From Sinorhizobium medicae (GTDB lineage: Bacteria; Pseudomonadota; Alphaproteobacteria; Rhizobiales; Rhizobiaceae): DNA of 64,000 nucleotides. The notes under the pieces were generated by a model that was not told where the DNA came from, ran no database searches, and saw only the letters and a list, made by a program, of their open reading frames with translations. Position numbers and translations under genes: made by a program. The stretch covers positions 612,224 through 676,223 of the forward strand of contig NZ_VITA01000001.1 in the NCBI RefSeq assembly GCF_007827695.1, given 5' to 3'. Positions 55,568 to 64,000 of this stretch are shown here, piece after piece. How positions within the stretch are numbered: the stretch's first letter is position 1; the number at the start of each line of letters is the position of its first letter.

Positions 55568-56257
55568 ATGCCACGGACAGCCTTGCCCGTTCATTCGCTT
55601 TCGATAAAGTCGGCCCTGGTGATCGATGATCATCCGCTCTATTGCGATGCGCTGGCCGCGACGATGGAAAGCACCTTCAATACACGCCGGATCAGAACGG
55701 CGACGTCGCTGAGTGAAGCGCTGCAGCAGTTGCGGTTGCGCTTCTCGCCCGATCTGATCATGCTCGATCTCAACCTGCCCGACGCTTCGGGCCTGAGCGG
55801 CTTTCTGAAGATCAAGGAGAAGATGCCCGATATACCGGTCATTGTGATCTCCGCCTTCACGTCGCACGACGTCGTTCAATCGGTCATGGCCGCCGGTGCC
55901 GCGGGCTTTATTCCCAAGGACATCGATCGCCATAATTTTCAGGAGGCGATGCAGGATATCTGGAACGGCAAGACCTATGTGCCGCCGGGCTATGCGGTTC
56001 AGGCGCGCGCGACTGCCGCGGACCAGTCGGCCGAGACGATCTCACGCAAGATCGCCCATCTGTCGCAGCAGCAGACCCGCATACTGAGTCTGATCTGCGA
56101 AGGCATGCCGAACAAGCTGATCGCCTATGAGATGCAACTTGCCGAGGCGACCGTCAAGGCGCATATCACGGCGCTTCTGCGCCGGCTGGGTGTCCATAAC
56201 CGCACCCAGGCGGCCATGCTGGTCCGCGAAGTATCGATCCGCCACAGCCTTCAATGA
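55568..56257 (+). CDS. LuxR/NarL-type response regulator
   Basis: 229 residues: receiver domain with Asp20/Asp21, phospho-acceptor Asp67 (IMLDLNLPDA) and Lys117, then a LuxR HTH (about 160-220, LICEGMPNKLIAYEMQLAEATVKAHI). GGGAGGAG sits just upstream of the start. It precedes the FIST and hybrid kinase genes, the same gene types as ErbR/FIST/NahK (ErcS') in Pseudomonas and FlhR/FlhS in Paracoccus. It probably controls alcohol or formaldehyde oxidation genes nearby. Confidence 0.92.
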   Translation: MPRTALPVHSLSIKSALVIDDHPLYCDALAATMESTFNTRRIRTATSLSEALQQLRLRFSPDLIMLDLNLPDASGLSGFLKIKEKMPDIPVIVISAFTSHDVVQSVMAAGAAGFIPKDIDRHNFQEAMQDIWNGKTYVPPGYAVQARATAADQSAETISRKIAHLSQQQTRILSLICEGMPNKLIAYEMQLAEATVKAHITALLRRLGVHNRTQAAMLVREVSIRHSLQ

Positions 56258-56300
56258 AGTGTATCCGGATGGCGGGATCGGAGTAGGAGGGTGACCATGC

Positions 56301-57470
56301 ATGACGGCTGTCGATGATCTTGAGCGCAAACCGGCGGAGGCGGTGCGGCTTGCGACATCACGCGCCGAGGATGCGTTCACTGCCCTTGCCGACATCAGGC
56401 GGCAGCTCGCCACGGCAAGGCCAAGTTTCATTTTTCTGTTCGTGCCGAACAGGCTGCAAACGGACGACCTCGCCGCGGCGCTTAGAAAGTCGTTGCCGAA
56501 CACGGTCGTCTTCGGCTGCACGACGGCGGGCCAGATTACGCCTCGTGGCTATGAAAACGACGCCCTGCTGGCGGTTGCCTTCCAACGGCATCATTTTCGG
56601 GTAGCCTCGATCCTGTTCCAGCCGATTTCTCCGGTTTCGATTGCCGATGTCGTGTCGCAGACGGAGCGGCTCGCCTCGCAGTTCCGCGTTACGCCGGGCC
56701 GAAAGCGGTTGGCGCTGATCTTTGCCGACGGACTGTCCAAGCAGGAGGATGTTCTGGTGGCAGCGCTCGAGGCGGGGCTGAAGGATATCCCGGTTTTCGG
56801 CGGTTCGGCCGGCGACGGGCTGCGGTTCCAGCGCACACAGGTACTCCGCAACGGTGAATTTCACAGCAATGCGGCGCTTCTCCTGCTGCTCGAAACCGAC
56901 CTGGAGTTCAGCGGCCTCGGCTTCGACCACTTCCAGCCGACCGACAAGCGCATGGTGGTGACCCGCGCCGTTCCGGAGGAACGGCTGGTTCTGGAAATCA
57001 ACGGCTCTCCGGCGGCGGAGGAATATGCCCGGCTCGTCAAGGTACCGGTCGACGAGTTGTCACCGATGGTGTTTGCGGAGAACCCGGTGCTGGTGCGCAA
57101 CGGCAATCTCTATCACGTACGGGCGATACAGCAGATACACGGCGAGCATGGCCTCACCTTCCTATCGGCGATAGACGATGGTCTCCTGCTGCGGCTGGGT
57201 CGCGGCAAGGAGATCATCCGCACGCTCGAGACGGGGCTGGCGGTCAACGGCCATGACGGCGAAGCGCCCGACTTCATACTGGGATTCGATTGCTATCTGC
57301 GCAAGCTCGAGATCGAGCGGAAGGGCCTGGACAGCGAGGTTTCCCAGCAATTGCGGCAGAACCGCGTCGTCGGCTTCAACACCTATGGCGAGCAGCATCT
57401 CGGCGTCCACGTGAATCAGACCTTCGTCGGCGTCGCGTTTTTCCGGCCAAAGGAGGGCGCGCCGCTATGA
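56301..57470 (+). CDS. FIST-domain sensory protein (NosP-like)
   Basis: 389 residues with FIST_N (about 35-230: FIFLFVPNRLQ, FGCTTAGQI, VFGGSAGDG) and FIST_C (about 235-370). FIST proteins bind small ligands; NosP members bind haem and nitric oxide and control a partner kinase encoded in the same operon. The stop overlaps the hybrid kinase start (ATGA). Haem binding cannot be judged from the sequence alone. Confidence 0.88.
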   Translation: MTAVDDLERKPAEAVRLATSRAEDAFTALADIRRQLATARPSFIFLFVPNRLQTDDLAAALRKSLPNTVVFGCTTAGQITPRGYENDALLAVAFQRHHFRVASILFQPISPVSIADVVSQTERLASQFRVTPGRKRLALIFADGLSKQEDVLVAALEAGLKDIPVFGGSAGDGLRFQRTQVLRNGEFHSNAALLLLLETDLEFSGLGFDHFQPTDKRMVVTRAVPEERLVLEINGSPAAEEYARLVKVPVDELSPMVFAENPVLVRNGNLYHVRAIQQIHGEHGLTFLSAIDDGLLLRLGRGKEIIRTLETGLAVNGHDGEAPDFILGFDCYLRKLEIERKGLDSEVSQQLRQNRVVGFNTYGEQHLGVHVNQTFVGVAFFRPKEGAPL

Positions 57471-59710
57471 TCGATCCGAACGAGGCCTATGAGATCCAGA
57501 TTGCCAAGCAGGCCAAGATCATCGAAGCCCTCGTCAACCGGGCAGAGCGCGGGCACGAAGTCGGCGGCACTGCCTATTCTCTCTTTGAATCCGCTATCGC
57601 GCTCCAGGCGGAGGTCTGGGAGAAGACCAAGGATCTCGAAAAGGCGCTCGATACGCTGGACCGGGCTTCGAGTGAGCTCGAGGTGGCCTACCAGACGCAG
57701 GAGCGCATACAGAGGAATCTCGCCGATGCCATGGTGGCGATGGAGGACGGCTTCGCTCTCTTCTCCGAAGAGCGGCTGCAGGCCTGCAATGCCCAGTTCC
57801 GGCAATTGCTGCCCGATGTCGAGCCGCTGATCAAGCCAGGTCTTGGCTTCGACGACTACCTGGCAGCAGTCAATGCGAGCAAGTATCTGAACCGCGACGA
57901 AAACGGAGTGTCCGGGCGGCCGCACCCGGTCGCGAAGGAGCAGGGGTCAGGGCAGCGCTTCTCATCCTTCGTCATGGTTCTGCGGAACGACCGCTGGTTC
58001 CAGATTTCCTATCGGCAGACCAGTTCCGGCAACATCACGGTCCTGCAGACCGAAATCACGGACATCGTACGGGAGAACCGGCGCGAGAAGAACCGTCTGA
58101 TCGACCAGCAGTCTCATCTCCTGCAGGCGGCCTTCGACCATATGTCCCTCGGCATCTGCACGTTTTCCTCGAGAGGCGAACTGCTGGTTCGGAACGAGCG
58201 CTTCGGTGAGCTTCTCGGCGTACCGCTCTCGCTTCTAAAGAAGCGAAGTCCTTTCCAGCGCATTGTCGAACACGTCGAGCGCCACGAAATTCTCGATCGC
58301 GAGGGGCGTCGCTCCAGGGTATCCGGCTGGTTCAAGGCGGTGCGCCGTGGCGAGGCCGTTCAGGAGCGCTTCCGCCGGCGCGACGGGATGGGCCTCGATA
58401 TCCGCATCCATTCCCTGCCCGACGACGGCTTCATCGTTTCTATAATGGACGTAACGGCAGAGACCGAAGCTTCCGCACTTCTGGAGCAACGCGTACAGGA
58501 GCGTACCGCCGAACTGACCGAGGCCAATCGCCTGCTGCAAATCCACGCCGACGAACAGACAAAAATCGAGGCCGCCCTTCGACACGCCAAGGAAGCTGCG
58601 GAAGCAGCCCACACATCCAAGACGCGTTTTCTGGCGGCGGCCAGTCACGACCTCCTTCAGCCGATCAATGCGGCTAAGCTTTATCTGTCGATGCTGACCG
58701 ACAGGATGGGGCAGCCGGGTGTCGAGGAGGTCGTCAGCCGTTTGAAGCGTTCCTTCACATCCATCGAATCGCTTCTGCAGGCGCTTCTCGACATTTCCCG
58801 TCTGGACAGTTCGGGCGCCGAGTTCAACGTCACTTCGTTCAATCTCGGAAGCCTGCTGCAGGGTGTGGCCGAGGATCTGGCGCCCCTGGCGACGGAAAGG
58901 GCGATCGAGCTTCGAATCGTGCCGTCGACGCGCTGGGTCAGCAGCGACCAGCGCTACCTGATGCGTTGCGTTCAGAACCTGGTCGTCAACGCCATCCAAT
59001 ATACGGAGCGCGGGCGTGTGCTGGTCGGTTGCCGGCTGAAAGGCGATGCCGTGCGAATAGAAGTGTGGGATACGGGTGTCGGAATATCAGAGGAGGACCG
59101 GGCGCGGATATTCAAGGAATTCACCCGAGCCAGTGGCGCTGCGAAAGGTCCGGGCATGGGACTTGGCCTGTCGATCGTCGAGCGGGCATGCCGGCACCTC
59201 GGTCACCCCATAGGCCTGGCATCGCAGCCCGGCCGAGGTTCCGTCTTCTCGATCGAAGTGCCGCTGGCGCCGCCGGGCCGTGCCAGCGTGAGCGAGGAGC
59301 CGAGAATGGAGCCGATGCTTGAGGGCAGTCTCGACCTGATCGTCATGATCGTCGAGAACGACGCCGACGAGCTACACGCAATGACGCAGGTTCTGGAGAG
59401 CTGGGGAGCAAGCGTTCTGGCGGCCGGCTCGACTGCCGATGCGGCAGCGCTGATGCAGGAAATCGGCACGGCGCCCGACATTCTGCTCGTCGACTATCAG
59501 TTGAACGATGACGATAACGGCATAGAGACCATCCGCACGCTGCGGGCGCTCGCTGGAGCGGAAATCCCCGCTATCATCATTTCCGCCAACCGGCAGCGGC
59601 AATTCCTGCAGCTCTGTACCGAAATGTCCTTCGCCGTGCTCACCAAGCCTGTGCAACTGGTGCGGCTCAGAGCGTTGATCGACTGGAAGACCCGGGCCCG
59701 CGTGGCGTGA
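57467..59710 (+). CDS. Hybrid sensor histidine kinase (NahK/FlhS-like)
   Basis: 747 residues: an N-terminal helical region (1-80), two PAS-like domains (about 85-200 and 220-335), a coiled coil (about 335-385), HisKA with His394 (AASHDLLQP), an ATPase domain (N-box VQNLVVNAIQYT, G1 DTGVGIS, G2 GPGMGLGLS) and a receiver with Asp676 (LLVDYQL). No membrane span, so it is cytoplasmic and probably driven by the FIST protein. The N-terminal layout fits NahK-type kinases. Confidence 0.93.
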   Translation: MIDPNEAYEIQIAKQAKIIEALVNRAERGHEVGGTAYSLFESAIALQAEVWEKTKDLEKALDTLDRASSELEVAYQTQERIQRNLADAMVAMEDGFALFSEERLQACNAQFRQLLPDVEPLIKPGLGFDDYLAAVNASKYLNRDENGVSGRPHPVAKEQGSGQRFSSFVMVLRNDRWFQISYRQTSSGNITVLQTEITDIVRENRREKNRLIDQQSHLLQAAFDHMSLGICTFSSRGELLVRNERFGELLGVPLSLLKKRSPFQRIVEHVERHEILDREGRRSRVSGWFKAVRRGEAVQERFRRRDGMGLDIRIHSLPDDGFIVSIMDVTAETEASALLEQRVQERTAELTEANRLLQIHADEQTKIEAALRHAKEAAEAAHTSKTRFLAAASHDLLQPINAAKLYLSMLTDRMGQPGVEEVVSRLKRSFTSIESLLQALLDISRLDSSGAEFNVTSFNLGSLLQGVAEDLAPLATERAIELRIVPSTRWVSSDQRYLMRCVQNLVVNAIQYTERGRVLVGCRLKGDAVRIEVWDTGVGISEEDRARIFKEFTRASGAAKGPGMGLGLSIVERACRHLGHPIGLASQPGRGSVFSIEVPLAPPGRASVSEEPRMEPMLEGSLDLIVMIVENDADELHAMTQVLESWGASVLAAGSTADAAALMQEIGTAPDILLVDYQLNDDDNGIETIRTLRALAGAEIPAIIISANRQRQFLQLCTEMSFAVLTKPVQLVRLRALIDWKTRARVA

Positions 59711-59806
59711 GGCAAACACAGACAAAGGTCTCCGATGACATTGCCGGAGCCACTGCTAGGCTCGGTGTCGTTGAACGGCAGCTTCATATCAGACGGTAGA
59801 TCCGCG

Positions 59807-60499
59807 ATGCGCATTTTTTTCCTGATCGCTCTAATCTTGCTTGGACCAGCCCACGGATCCGCAGCCGCTGCAGAGACCTACGAGCTTCTCTTCCATTCCG
59901 CGGCGCTGAAGGGGCTGGAGGCGGAAAAGGCCGGGAACGGAGATCCCCAGGGTAGCCTCGTCTACGACAAGGTCGTGTCCGGGGTCGATTCAGGTGAGAG
60001 GAGCGGTCGCTTCGCAGTCGGCCTGAAGGTGCAGGCCGGCGACAATGTTTCGATGACCCTCTATCAGGGGAGCCAGTCTCGGGGGCTCGGCAATTATCCG
60101 CGTTCGGTCGGCAATCCGCTGATCATGTATTTTCTCGAAACCGTGCTTTCCGATCTGGCGGCACAGTCGGGCGGCAGCCCCTTCTATATGCGCAATCGCA
60201 TCAAGGAGGCTTTGCTGCGGGATGCGCAAATCGAGCCGGTAACGCTGCGCTATAATGACCGCGAGATCGCGGCGCGTGAGGTGACGATCCGGCCGTTCGA
60301 ACACGACAAGGCGCGCGAAAAAATGGGGCGGGTTGCCGATCTGTCGCTCGCCGTTACCGTTTCGGAAGATGTTCCCGGCTGGTACTTTTCGCTGGTGGCC
60401 ACTATTCCTTCGGCCGCCGACAGCTCGGGGGCCGGCTATTCCCACGCAATTACCTTGAGAGCGTCAGGGTCGAATGCGTCAGGGGAGGATCAGCCATGA
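59807..60499 (+). CDS. Exported protein of unknown function
   Basis: 230 residues with a clear signal peptide (MRIFFLIALILLGPAHGSA, cleavage near AAA-E). The mature part is predicted mixed alpha/beta, with a VYDKVVSG block and no cysteine. I do not recognise the family. It is coupled to the next exported protein (4-base overlap) and lies between the sensor kinase and the quinoprotein accessory genes, so a periplasmic role in that system is possible. Confidence 0.72.
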   Translation: MRIFFLIALILLGPAHGSAAAAETYELLFHSAALKGLEAEKAGNGDPQGSLVYDKVVSGVDSGERSGRFAVGLKVQAGDNVSMTLYQGSQSRGLGNYPRSVGNPLIMYFLETVLSDLAAQSGGSPFYMRNRIKEALLRDAQIEPVTLRYNDREIAAREVTIRPFEHDKAREKMGRVADLSLAVTVSEDVPGWYFSLVATIPSAADSSGAGYSHAITLRASGSNASGEDQP

Positions 60500-60849
60500 T
60501 GCGCGCCGCCTTGTCGGCGCTTGCAATTGCGTTGACGGCAGTCCCTGCAGGCGGGCAGAGCATGTCGGAGCGTCTGAACGATTATCCCACTGAGGTCCGG
60601 GCCGATTATGTGTTCGGCTGCATGGCCGCCAACGGGCAGAGCCGGGAAGTCTTGAGCAAATGCGCATGCTCGATCGATGTGATCGCCTCGATCCTGCCCT
60701 ATGACAAATATGTTCAGGCCGAAACGGTCCTGTCTCTCCAGCAGGGAAGCGGCGAACAGCTTGCCATGTTCAAGTCGGCCGTGGTGCCGCGCACCATGGT
60801 CGCGGATCTGAGGCGCGCCCAGGCAGAGGCGGAGATGCTGTGCTTCTAA
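60496..60849 (+). CDS. Small exported protein with a CxC motif
   Basis: 117 residues with a signal peptide (cleavage near GGQ-S). The mature part has Cys in FGCMA, KCACS and a C-terminal MLCF, so disulfides or metal binding are possible. Family not recognised. It overlaps the preceding gene (ATGA). Confidence 0.7.
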   Translation: MMRAALSALAIALTAVPAGGQSMSERLNDYPTEVRADYVFGCMAANGQSREVLSKCACSIDVIASILPYDKYVQAETVLSLQQGSGEQLAMFKSAVVPRTMVADLRRAQAEAEMLCF

Positions 60850-60851
60850 AA

Positions 60852-60897
60852 GCAATTCCAGGAAAAGTGCGTAGCGGTTTTTTCCGTCCGAAATTGC
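60852..60897. repeat. Rhizobial palindrome GCAATT...AATTGC
   Basis: CCAGGAAAAGTGCGTAGCGG core and CCGTCC as in 45928-45973, directly after the stop at 60849 and before a convergent gene. Confidence 0.75.
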
Positions 60898-60941
60898 GAC
60901 AAGAAAAGGCCGGGCACTTAGCGGTCTGATGTGGCCACCCG

Positions 60942-61754
60942 TCAGGCGGGTGGCGTCTTCGGCAGGACGCGGTCGAAGACATTGCCGTCCGTATCGACCG
61001 CATGGACCGTGAAGTCCGGGGCCCCATTGTCGGTATAGCTGAAGCGGAACACAGGATTTTCACTGATCGATATCCCGCCGTCGAGCGCGAACAAAAGCTC
61101 ATCTCCCTGCTTCACCACCAGTTCGGAGATGAACTTGGCACCGACGAAGAGTTGAGTGATCTGGTCCCGCTGGAGACCGGAATAGTTCGGATGCCGGATC
61201 ATGATCTGCGCCTCGCGGCGGGGTTTTTGTACTTTACCCTCGCCGCCGAAGAGCTTCAGCCGCATCTCTCCCATGCCCTTCAGAGCCGCGACCGGATCCT
61301 TCGTAGCGGGCGCCGAGCAGCCGCCGGATGCCTTGACGAAGCGGCCATTCATGAAAATGCCCTGTGGCGTTTCGGCGATCGCACGGATGTTGGAGTACTG
61401 GTTGACGCGCACGCGGGTTTCGAATTTCAGCGGTGCCATCGTCGGGCCGAAGCGAATTTCCGCCGCAACCGGCGCCGGATTCTCGTCGATCACCAGCTTG
61501 AGCGATTTGATCGGCCCCGCCGCCGCGTCCGTCTGCTCGATCGTGATGGGCACCGTCGCGGCGTCGTTGGCACGGTAGGGCGCCGCGACGGAGAACAGGG
61601 CCGTGCCGTCGAGGATGGCCGCCTCTCCGACGATGTCGCCTTTCAAGTCATGCCAGGTCGTACCGTCTGCAAGCGGGTTGTCCGGCTTCTCCGGCTCGGC
61701 AAGTGCGAGATTTGCCGTCAGCATGACGGGAATAAGCGCGAGAATGAGCTTCAT
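60942..61754 (-). CDS. Quinoprotein dehydrogenase-associated SoxYZ-like carrier
   Basis: 270 residues with a signal peptide (ends NLALA-E). The N-terminal half is SoxY-like with the carrier Cys in KASGGCSAP; the C-terminal half is SoxZ-like. This fusion type is found beside PQQ-dependent alcohol/methanol dehydrogenases and is thought to relay an intermediate. It is divergent from a zinc hydrolase of the same system. Confidence 0.87.
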   Translation of the reverse strand: MKLILALIPVMLTANLALAEPEKPDNPLADGTTWHDLKGDIVGEAAILDGTALFSVAAPYRANDAATVPITIEQTDAAAGPIKSLKLVIDENPAPVAAEIRFGPTMAPLKFETRVRVNQYSNIRAIAETPQGIFMNGRFVKASGGCSAPATKDPVAALKGMGEMRLKLFGGEGKVQKPRREAQIMIRHPNYSGLQRDQITQLFVGAKFISELVVKQGDELLFALDGGISISENPVFRFSYTDNGAPDFTVHAVDTDGNVFDRVLPKTPPA

Positions 61755-61906
61755 GGTTCAAAGCCCCCTTTTTGGAAAGGCTGCATGTATCCTTTAGCAT
61801 AGAAATGCCAGGGAACAGAAGCGAGCCTTTCGGATATGTTGTCTGGCGCGACCGGCCGCCGCAAGCTTGTAAATCGCCCACTTTGTGAAAAACGCAGGGG
61901 CCTCAG

Positions 61907-62965
61907 GTGTTCGAAGCATTCGTGACCATGTGCATTCTGGCTGCGGCCGTTCCCGACGCGCCGCCGCGCGAGACCTGCCGCGTGGCACTGCTGCCCGGCT
62001 TTGGGGCGGAGACGAAGGCGGGGTGCGAGCAGGCGCTGCACTCCGTCACGCGCCGGCCGGGCAATTGGGCCGAGAAGGCGCCATTCTGTGCCCCGAGGCC
62101 CAAGTCGGTTCTCTCCTTCAGCGAGGCCGCCCCGGGGGTTTTCCTGCATCGGGGCCGGGTGGCGGAGCCGGATGCGGAAAACGGCGGCGACGTTTCCAAT
62201 TTCGGTTTCGTCGTGGGGTCGCGCAGCATTGCCGTGATCGACTCCGGCGGGGCGCGCAAATTGGGCGAAGAGATCTATCTGGCAATCCGGGAACGAAGCC
62301 GCCTGCCGATCAGTAATCTGATCCTGACGCATATGCATCCGGACCATGTCTTCGGCGCCGAGGCACTCCGCGAGGCCGGCGCGGTGGTGCTCGGCCAGGC
62401 CGATTTGCCGCGTGCGCTGGCCGACCGCGTCGAGGACTATCGGGCAAGCTATGCCCGGCGGCTCGGCGAGACCGCGTTCCTGGGTAGCCGTATAATCGCA
62501 CCGGATCGGACGGCAGCGCAGCAGGAGGCGATCGACCTCGGCGGCAGGGTGCTGGAGTTGCGCACCTGGCCAACGGCGCACACCTCTACCGACCTCACGA
62601 TCTACGACCCGACTTCCGGTATCCTTTTCGCCGGCGATCTGCTGTTCGACACGCACATGCCGGCCCTCGACGGATCGTTGCGCGGCTGGCTGGCAGTCCT
62701 TTCCGAAATGAAGGGACTCGGCGCGCGGAAAGTCGTGCCTGGGCATGGAGGCCCGCTGCTCGACTGGCCGCAGGCAGCCGAGCCGCTCGAACGCTATCTG
62801 CGTGTTCTGGAATCCGACACGAAGAAAGCGCTCGACGACGGCCTGGCGCTGGGAGACGCGAGCGAGACCGTCGGCCAAAGCGAATCAGCCCGATGGAGCC
62901 TGTTCGATCTCTTGAATCCGCAAAACGCCACGGCCGCCTATACGGAAATGGAGTGGGATCCTTAG
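61907..62965 (+). CDS. Quinoprotein relay-system zinc metallohydrolase (MBL fold)
   Basis: 352 residues. The MBL motifs are THMHPDH, GDLLFDTH and VPGHGGP. The N-terminal 60 residues contain Cys pairs after a weak hydrophobic start, probably for export. The GTG at 61907 is preceded by AGGGG. The type matches metallohydrolase 2 of quinoprotein relay systems, consistent with the neighbouring SoxYZ-like carrier. Confidence 0.87.
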   Translation: MFEAFVTMCILAAAVPDAPPRETCRVALLPGFGAETKAGCEQALHSVTRRPGNWAEKAPFCAPRPKSVLSFSEAAPGVFLHRGRVAEPDAENGGDVSNFGFVVGSRSIAVIDSGGARKLGEEIYLAIRERSRLPISNLILTHMHPDHVFGAEALREAGAVVLGQADLPRALADRVEDYRASYARRLGETAFLGSRIIAPDRTAAQQEAIDLGGRVLELRTWPTAHTSTDLTIYDPTSGILFAGDLLFDTHMPALDGSLRGWLAVLSEMKGLGARKVVPGHGGPLLDWPQAAEPLERYLRVLESDTKKALDDGLALGDASETVGQSESARWSLFDLLNPQNATAAYTEMEWDP

Positions 62966-63030
62966 CGCGGCGTCAGAAACGCGCAATCGTTTGTGGGGGG
63001 TACAATGTACACTTCCAATGCGCTCAAACG

Positions 63031-63669
63031 TCAATCCGGCATATGCTTGAGCAGGATCTGTGCAATGGCATAGGCGCGCTTTTCCAGAAGCACCGGCGTT
63101 TCGCACACATATGTAAGCGCCTGCGAGCGATCGCGATAGATGCGCTCGTCCCAGTCGATCTGCTCCTCCAGCTTGTCTATGCGGTCGAAATCGGGACTTT
63201 CCACTTTCGAAAGCTTCGCCATTTCGACGCGGGCACTGTCGATTCGGGATGAGAGTGCGATCTGGCTCCGGGAGTAGCGACCTATCCCCGTGATCAGTCG
63301 CTGTCGGGTCTCGGCGATATTTTCGAACACGCCGTAAAAAACATTGCCGAGCACATTGCCGTCGACCTTGGCCCGCTCCACAAAGGCGCGGACATGCGCA
63401 TCGGCCTCTTCCAGGCTGACCCGCCGAAGCGATAGCATTTCGACGAGCTCGGTTGCCTCGGCTGAGAGCGGAGCGGTGGTGACAGGCGCTGGCCACATCA
63501 GGCTCGCGGATAGTTTCTCGACCTTGCGCTGGATGCAGGGCCAGTCCGGATCGGAAAAGTCCATGGCAACTGAATTGCCGGGGGCTTGTGTCAGGCCAAG
63601 CGCCAGACCGACCGTCAAACCAAACGCCAGGCGGCGCATTGGACCAAACGCATGACAGGCGACTCTCAT
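63031..63669 (-). CDS. Exported helical protein of unknown function
   Basis: 212 residues. A signal peptide (hydrophobic 11-30, cleavage near NSVA-M) is followed by a mostly helical, coiled-coil-prone chain with two cysteines (WPCIQ and VCET). The start at 63669 has GGAGA nine bases upstream; ATG 63639 is an alternative. Not recognised. It is divergent from the class III alcohol dehydrogenase, so possibly a periplasmic part of the oxidation locus. Confidence 0.72.
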   Translation of the reverse strand: MRVACHAFGPMRRLAFGLTVGLALGLTQAPGNSVAMDFSDPDWPCIQRKVEKLSASLMWPAPVTTAPLSAEATELVEMLSLRRVSLEEADAHVRAFVERAKVDGNVLGNVFYGVFENIAETRQRLITGIGRYSRSQIALSSRIDSARVEMAKLSKVESPDFDRIDKLEEQIDWDERIYRDRSQALTYVCETPVLLEKRAYAIAQILLKHMPD

Positions 63670-63726
63670 CCTTGATGTCTCCGTGTTCTCACGGGTTTCA
63701 GTATAGGGGGACCGAGGGGGAAGCCA

Positions 63727-63754
63727 AAGGTCGCGTTTTGCACACTAAGGTCGC
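63727..63754. promoter_or_regulatory. Direct repeat AAGGTCGC, 20-bp period, before the alcohol dehydrogenase gene
   Basis: AAGGTCGC at 63727-63734 and 63747-63754, exactly two helical turns apart, about 90 bases before the start. This fits a tandem site for a LuxR-type response regulator such as the one at 55568. Confidence 0.45.
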
Positions 63755-63840
63755 AATTGTCTTTGTGCTTTGGCCCGTCTGTAATCTGTGTACAAGGCCT
63801 CACAAGGGCCGCTTACATAACGTAGTACCGGAGGCATCCA

Positions 63841-64000
63841 TGCGCACTCGCGCTGCTCTGGCCGTCGAGGCCGGAAAACCCCTTGTCGTGACTGAAGTCG
63901 AGCTCGAAGGGCCGCGGGCCGGCGAGGTTCTGGTCGAGGTGAAGGCGACCGGCATCTGCCATACCGACGACTTCACGCTTTCGGGGGCGGATCCGGAAGG
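63841..64000 (+). CDS. frmA: S-(hydroxymethyl)glutathione dehydrogenase/class III alcohol dehydrogenase, 5' part
   Basis: The first 53 residues are visible and the gene runs off the window. MRTRAALAVEAGKPL and the zinc-binding ICHTDDFTLSGADPEG are typical of class III alcohol dehydrogenase, which oxidises the glutathione adduct of formaldehyde. GGAGG lies five bases upstream. Formaldehyde oxidation fits the quinoprotein accessory genes to the left; the quinoprotein dehydrogenase itself is expected beyond the window. Confidence 0.88.

Overview
The window is GC-rich, almost fully coding alpha-proteobacterial DNA. Gene content, frequent 1-4 base start/stop overlaps and several families of intergenic palindromes of the kind known from Sinorhizobium/Ensifer point to a rhizobial genome. 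The dominance of catabolic, ABC-transport and regulatory genes suggests an accessory replicon (chromid or megaplasmid); this is inferred from content, not shown. No rRNA, tRNA, CRISPR array, insertion sequence or phage gene was recognised.

Layout. (1) 1-10193: a three-subunit molybdenum hydroxylase (first subunit cut by the window edge) followed by a His-rich CobW/COG0523 GTPase, facing a convergent operon of two sister amidohydrolases, a UbiD decarboxylase, a UbiX prenyltransferase and an NCS2 permease, with one strong shared terminator. This looks like a catabolic unit for an (N-)aromatic acid. (2) 10678-18279: metallo-beta-lactamase-fold hydrolase, DUF2243 membrane protein and TetR; an efflux pump (HlyD + DHA2 MFS) overlapping a class III cyclase gene; and a divergent FAD monooxygenase sharing a perfect 16-bp operator-like palindrome with the pump. 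(3) 18309-30084: an acid-sugar type cluster with a Dpp-type ABC importer, DapA-family lyase, sialidase-like protein, PdxA2-type dehydrogenase, iron alcohol dehydrogenase, GntR regulator and DUF1537 kinase. (4) 30283-40765: manganese catalase, three tandem AraC regulators of about 301 residues, then isochorismatase-like hydrolase, XapX protein, Tat-exported amidohydrolase, DoxX protein, MFS-monooxygenase fusion and Tat-exported alpha/beta hydrolase. (5) 40961-54776: two operons around a LacI regulator, holding duplicated inositol-monophosphatase-like and CX5R tyrosine-phosphatase-like genes, a metallophosphoesterase, a Na/Pi (PNaS) transporter and an ABC importer with two sister binding proteins. 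Three matching CACGTG boxes tie both operons to the LacI protein. I read it as an organophosphate import, dephosphorylation and phosphate-disposal system; it is the best candidate for an undescribed system here. (6) 54862-64000: a decayed M24 peptidase remnant, a small Cys protein, a response regulator/FIST/hybrid-kinase set, exported proteins, a SoxYZ-like carrier, a zinc hydrolase of quinoprotein relay systems and the start of a class III (formaldehyde/glutathione) alcohol dehydrogenase. This is the flank of a quinoprotein methanol/alcohol oxidation locus.

Boundaries, overlaps, motifs and palindromes were read from the sequence. Family names rest on recognised motifs, and substrates are inferred.
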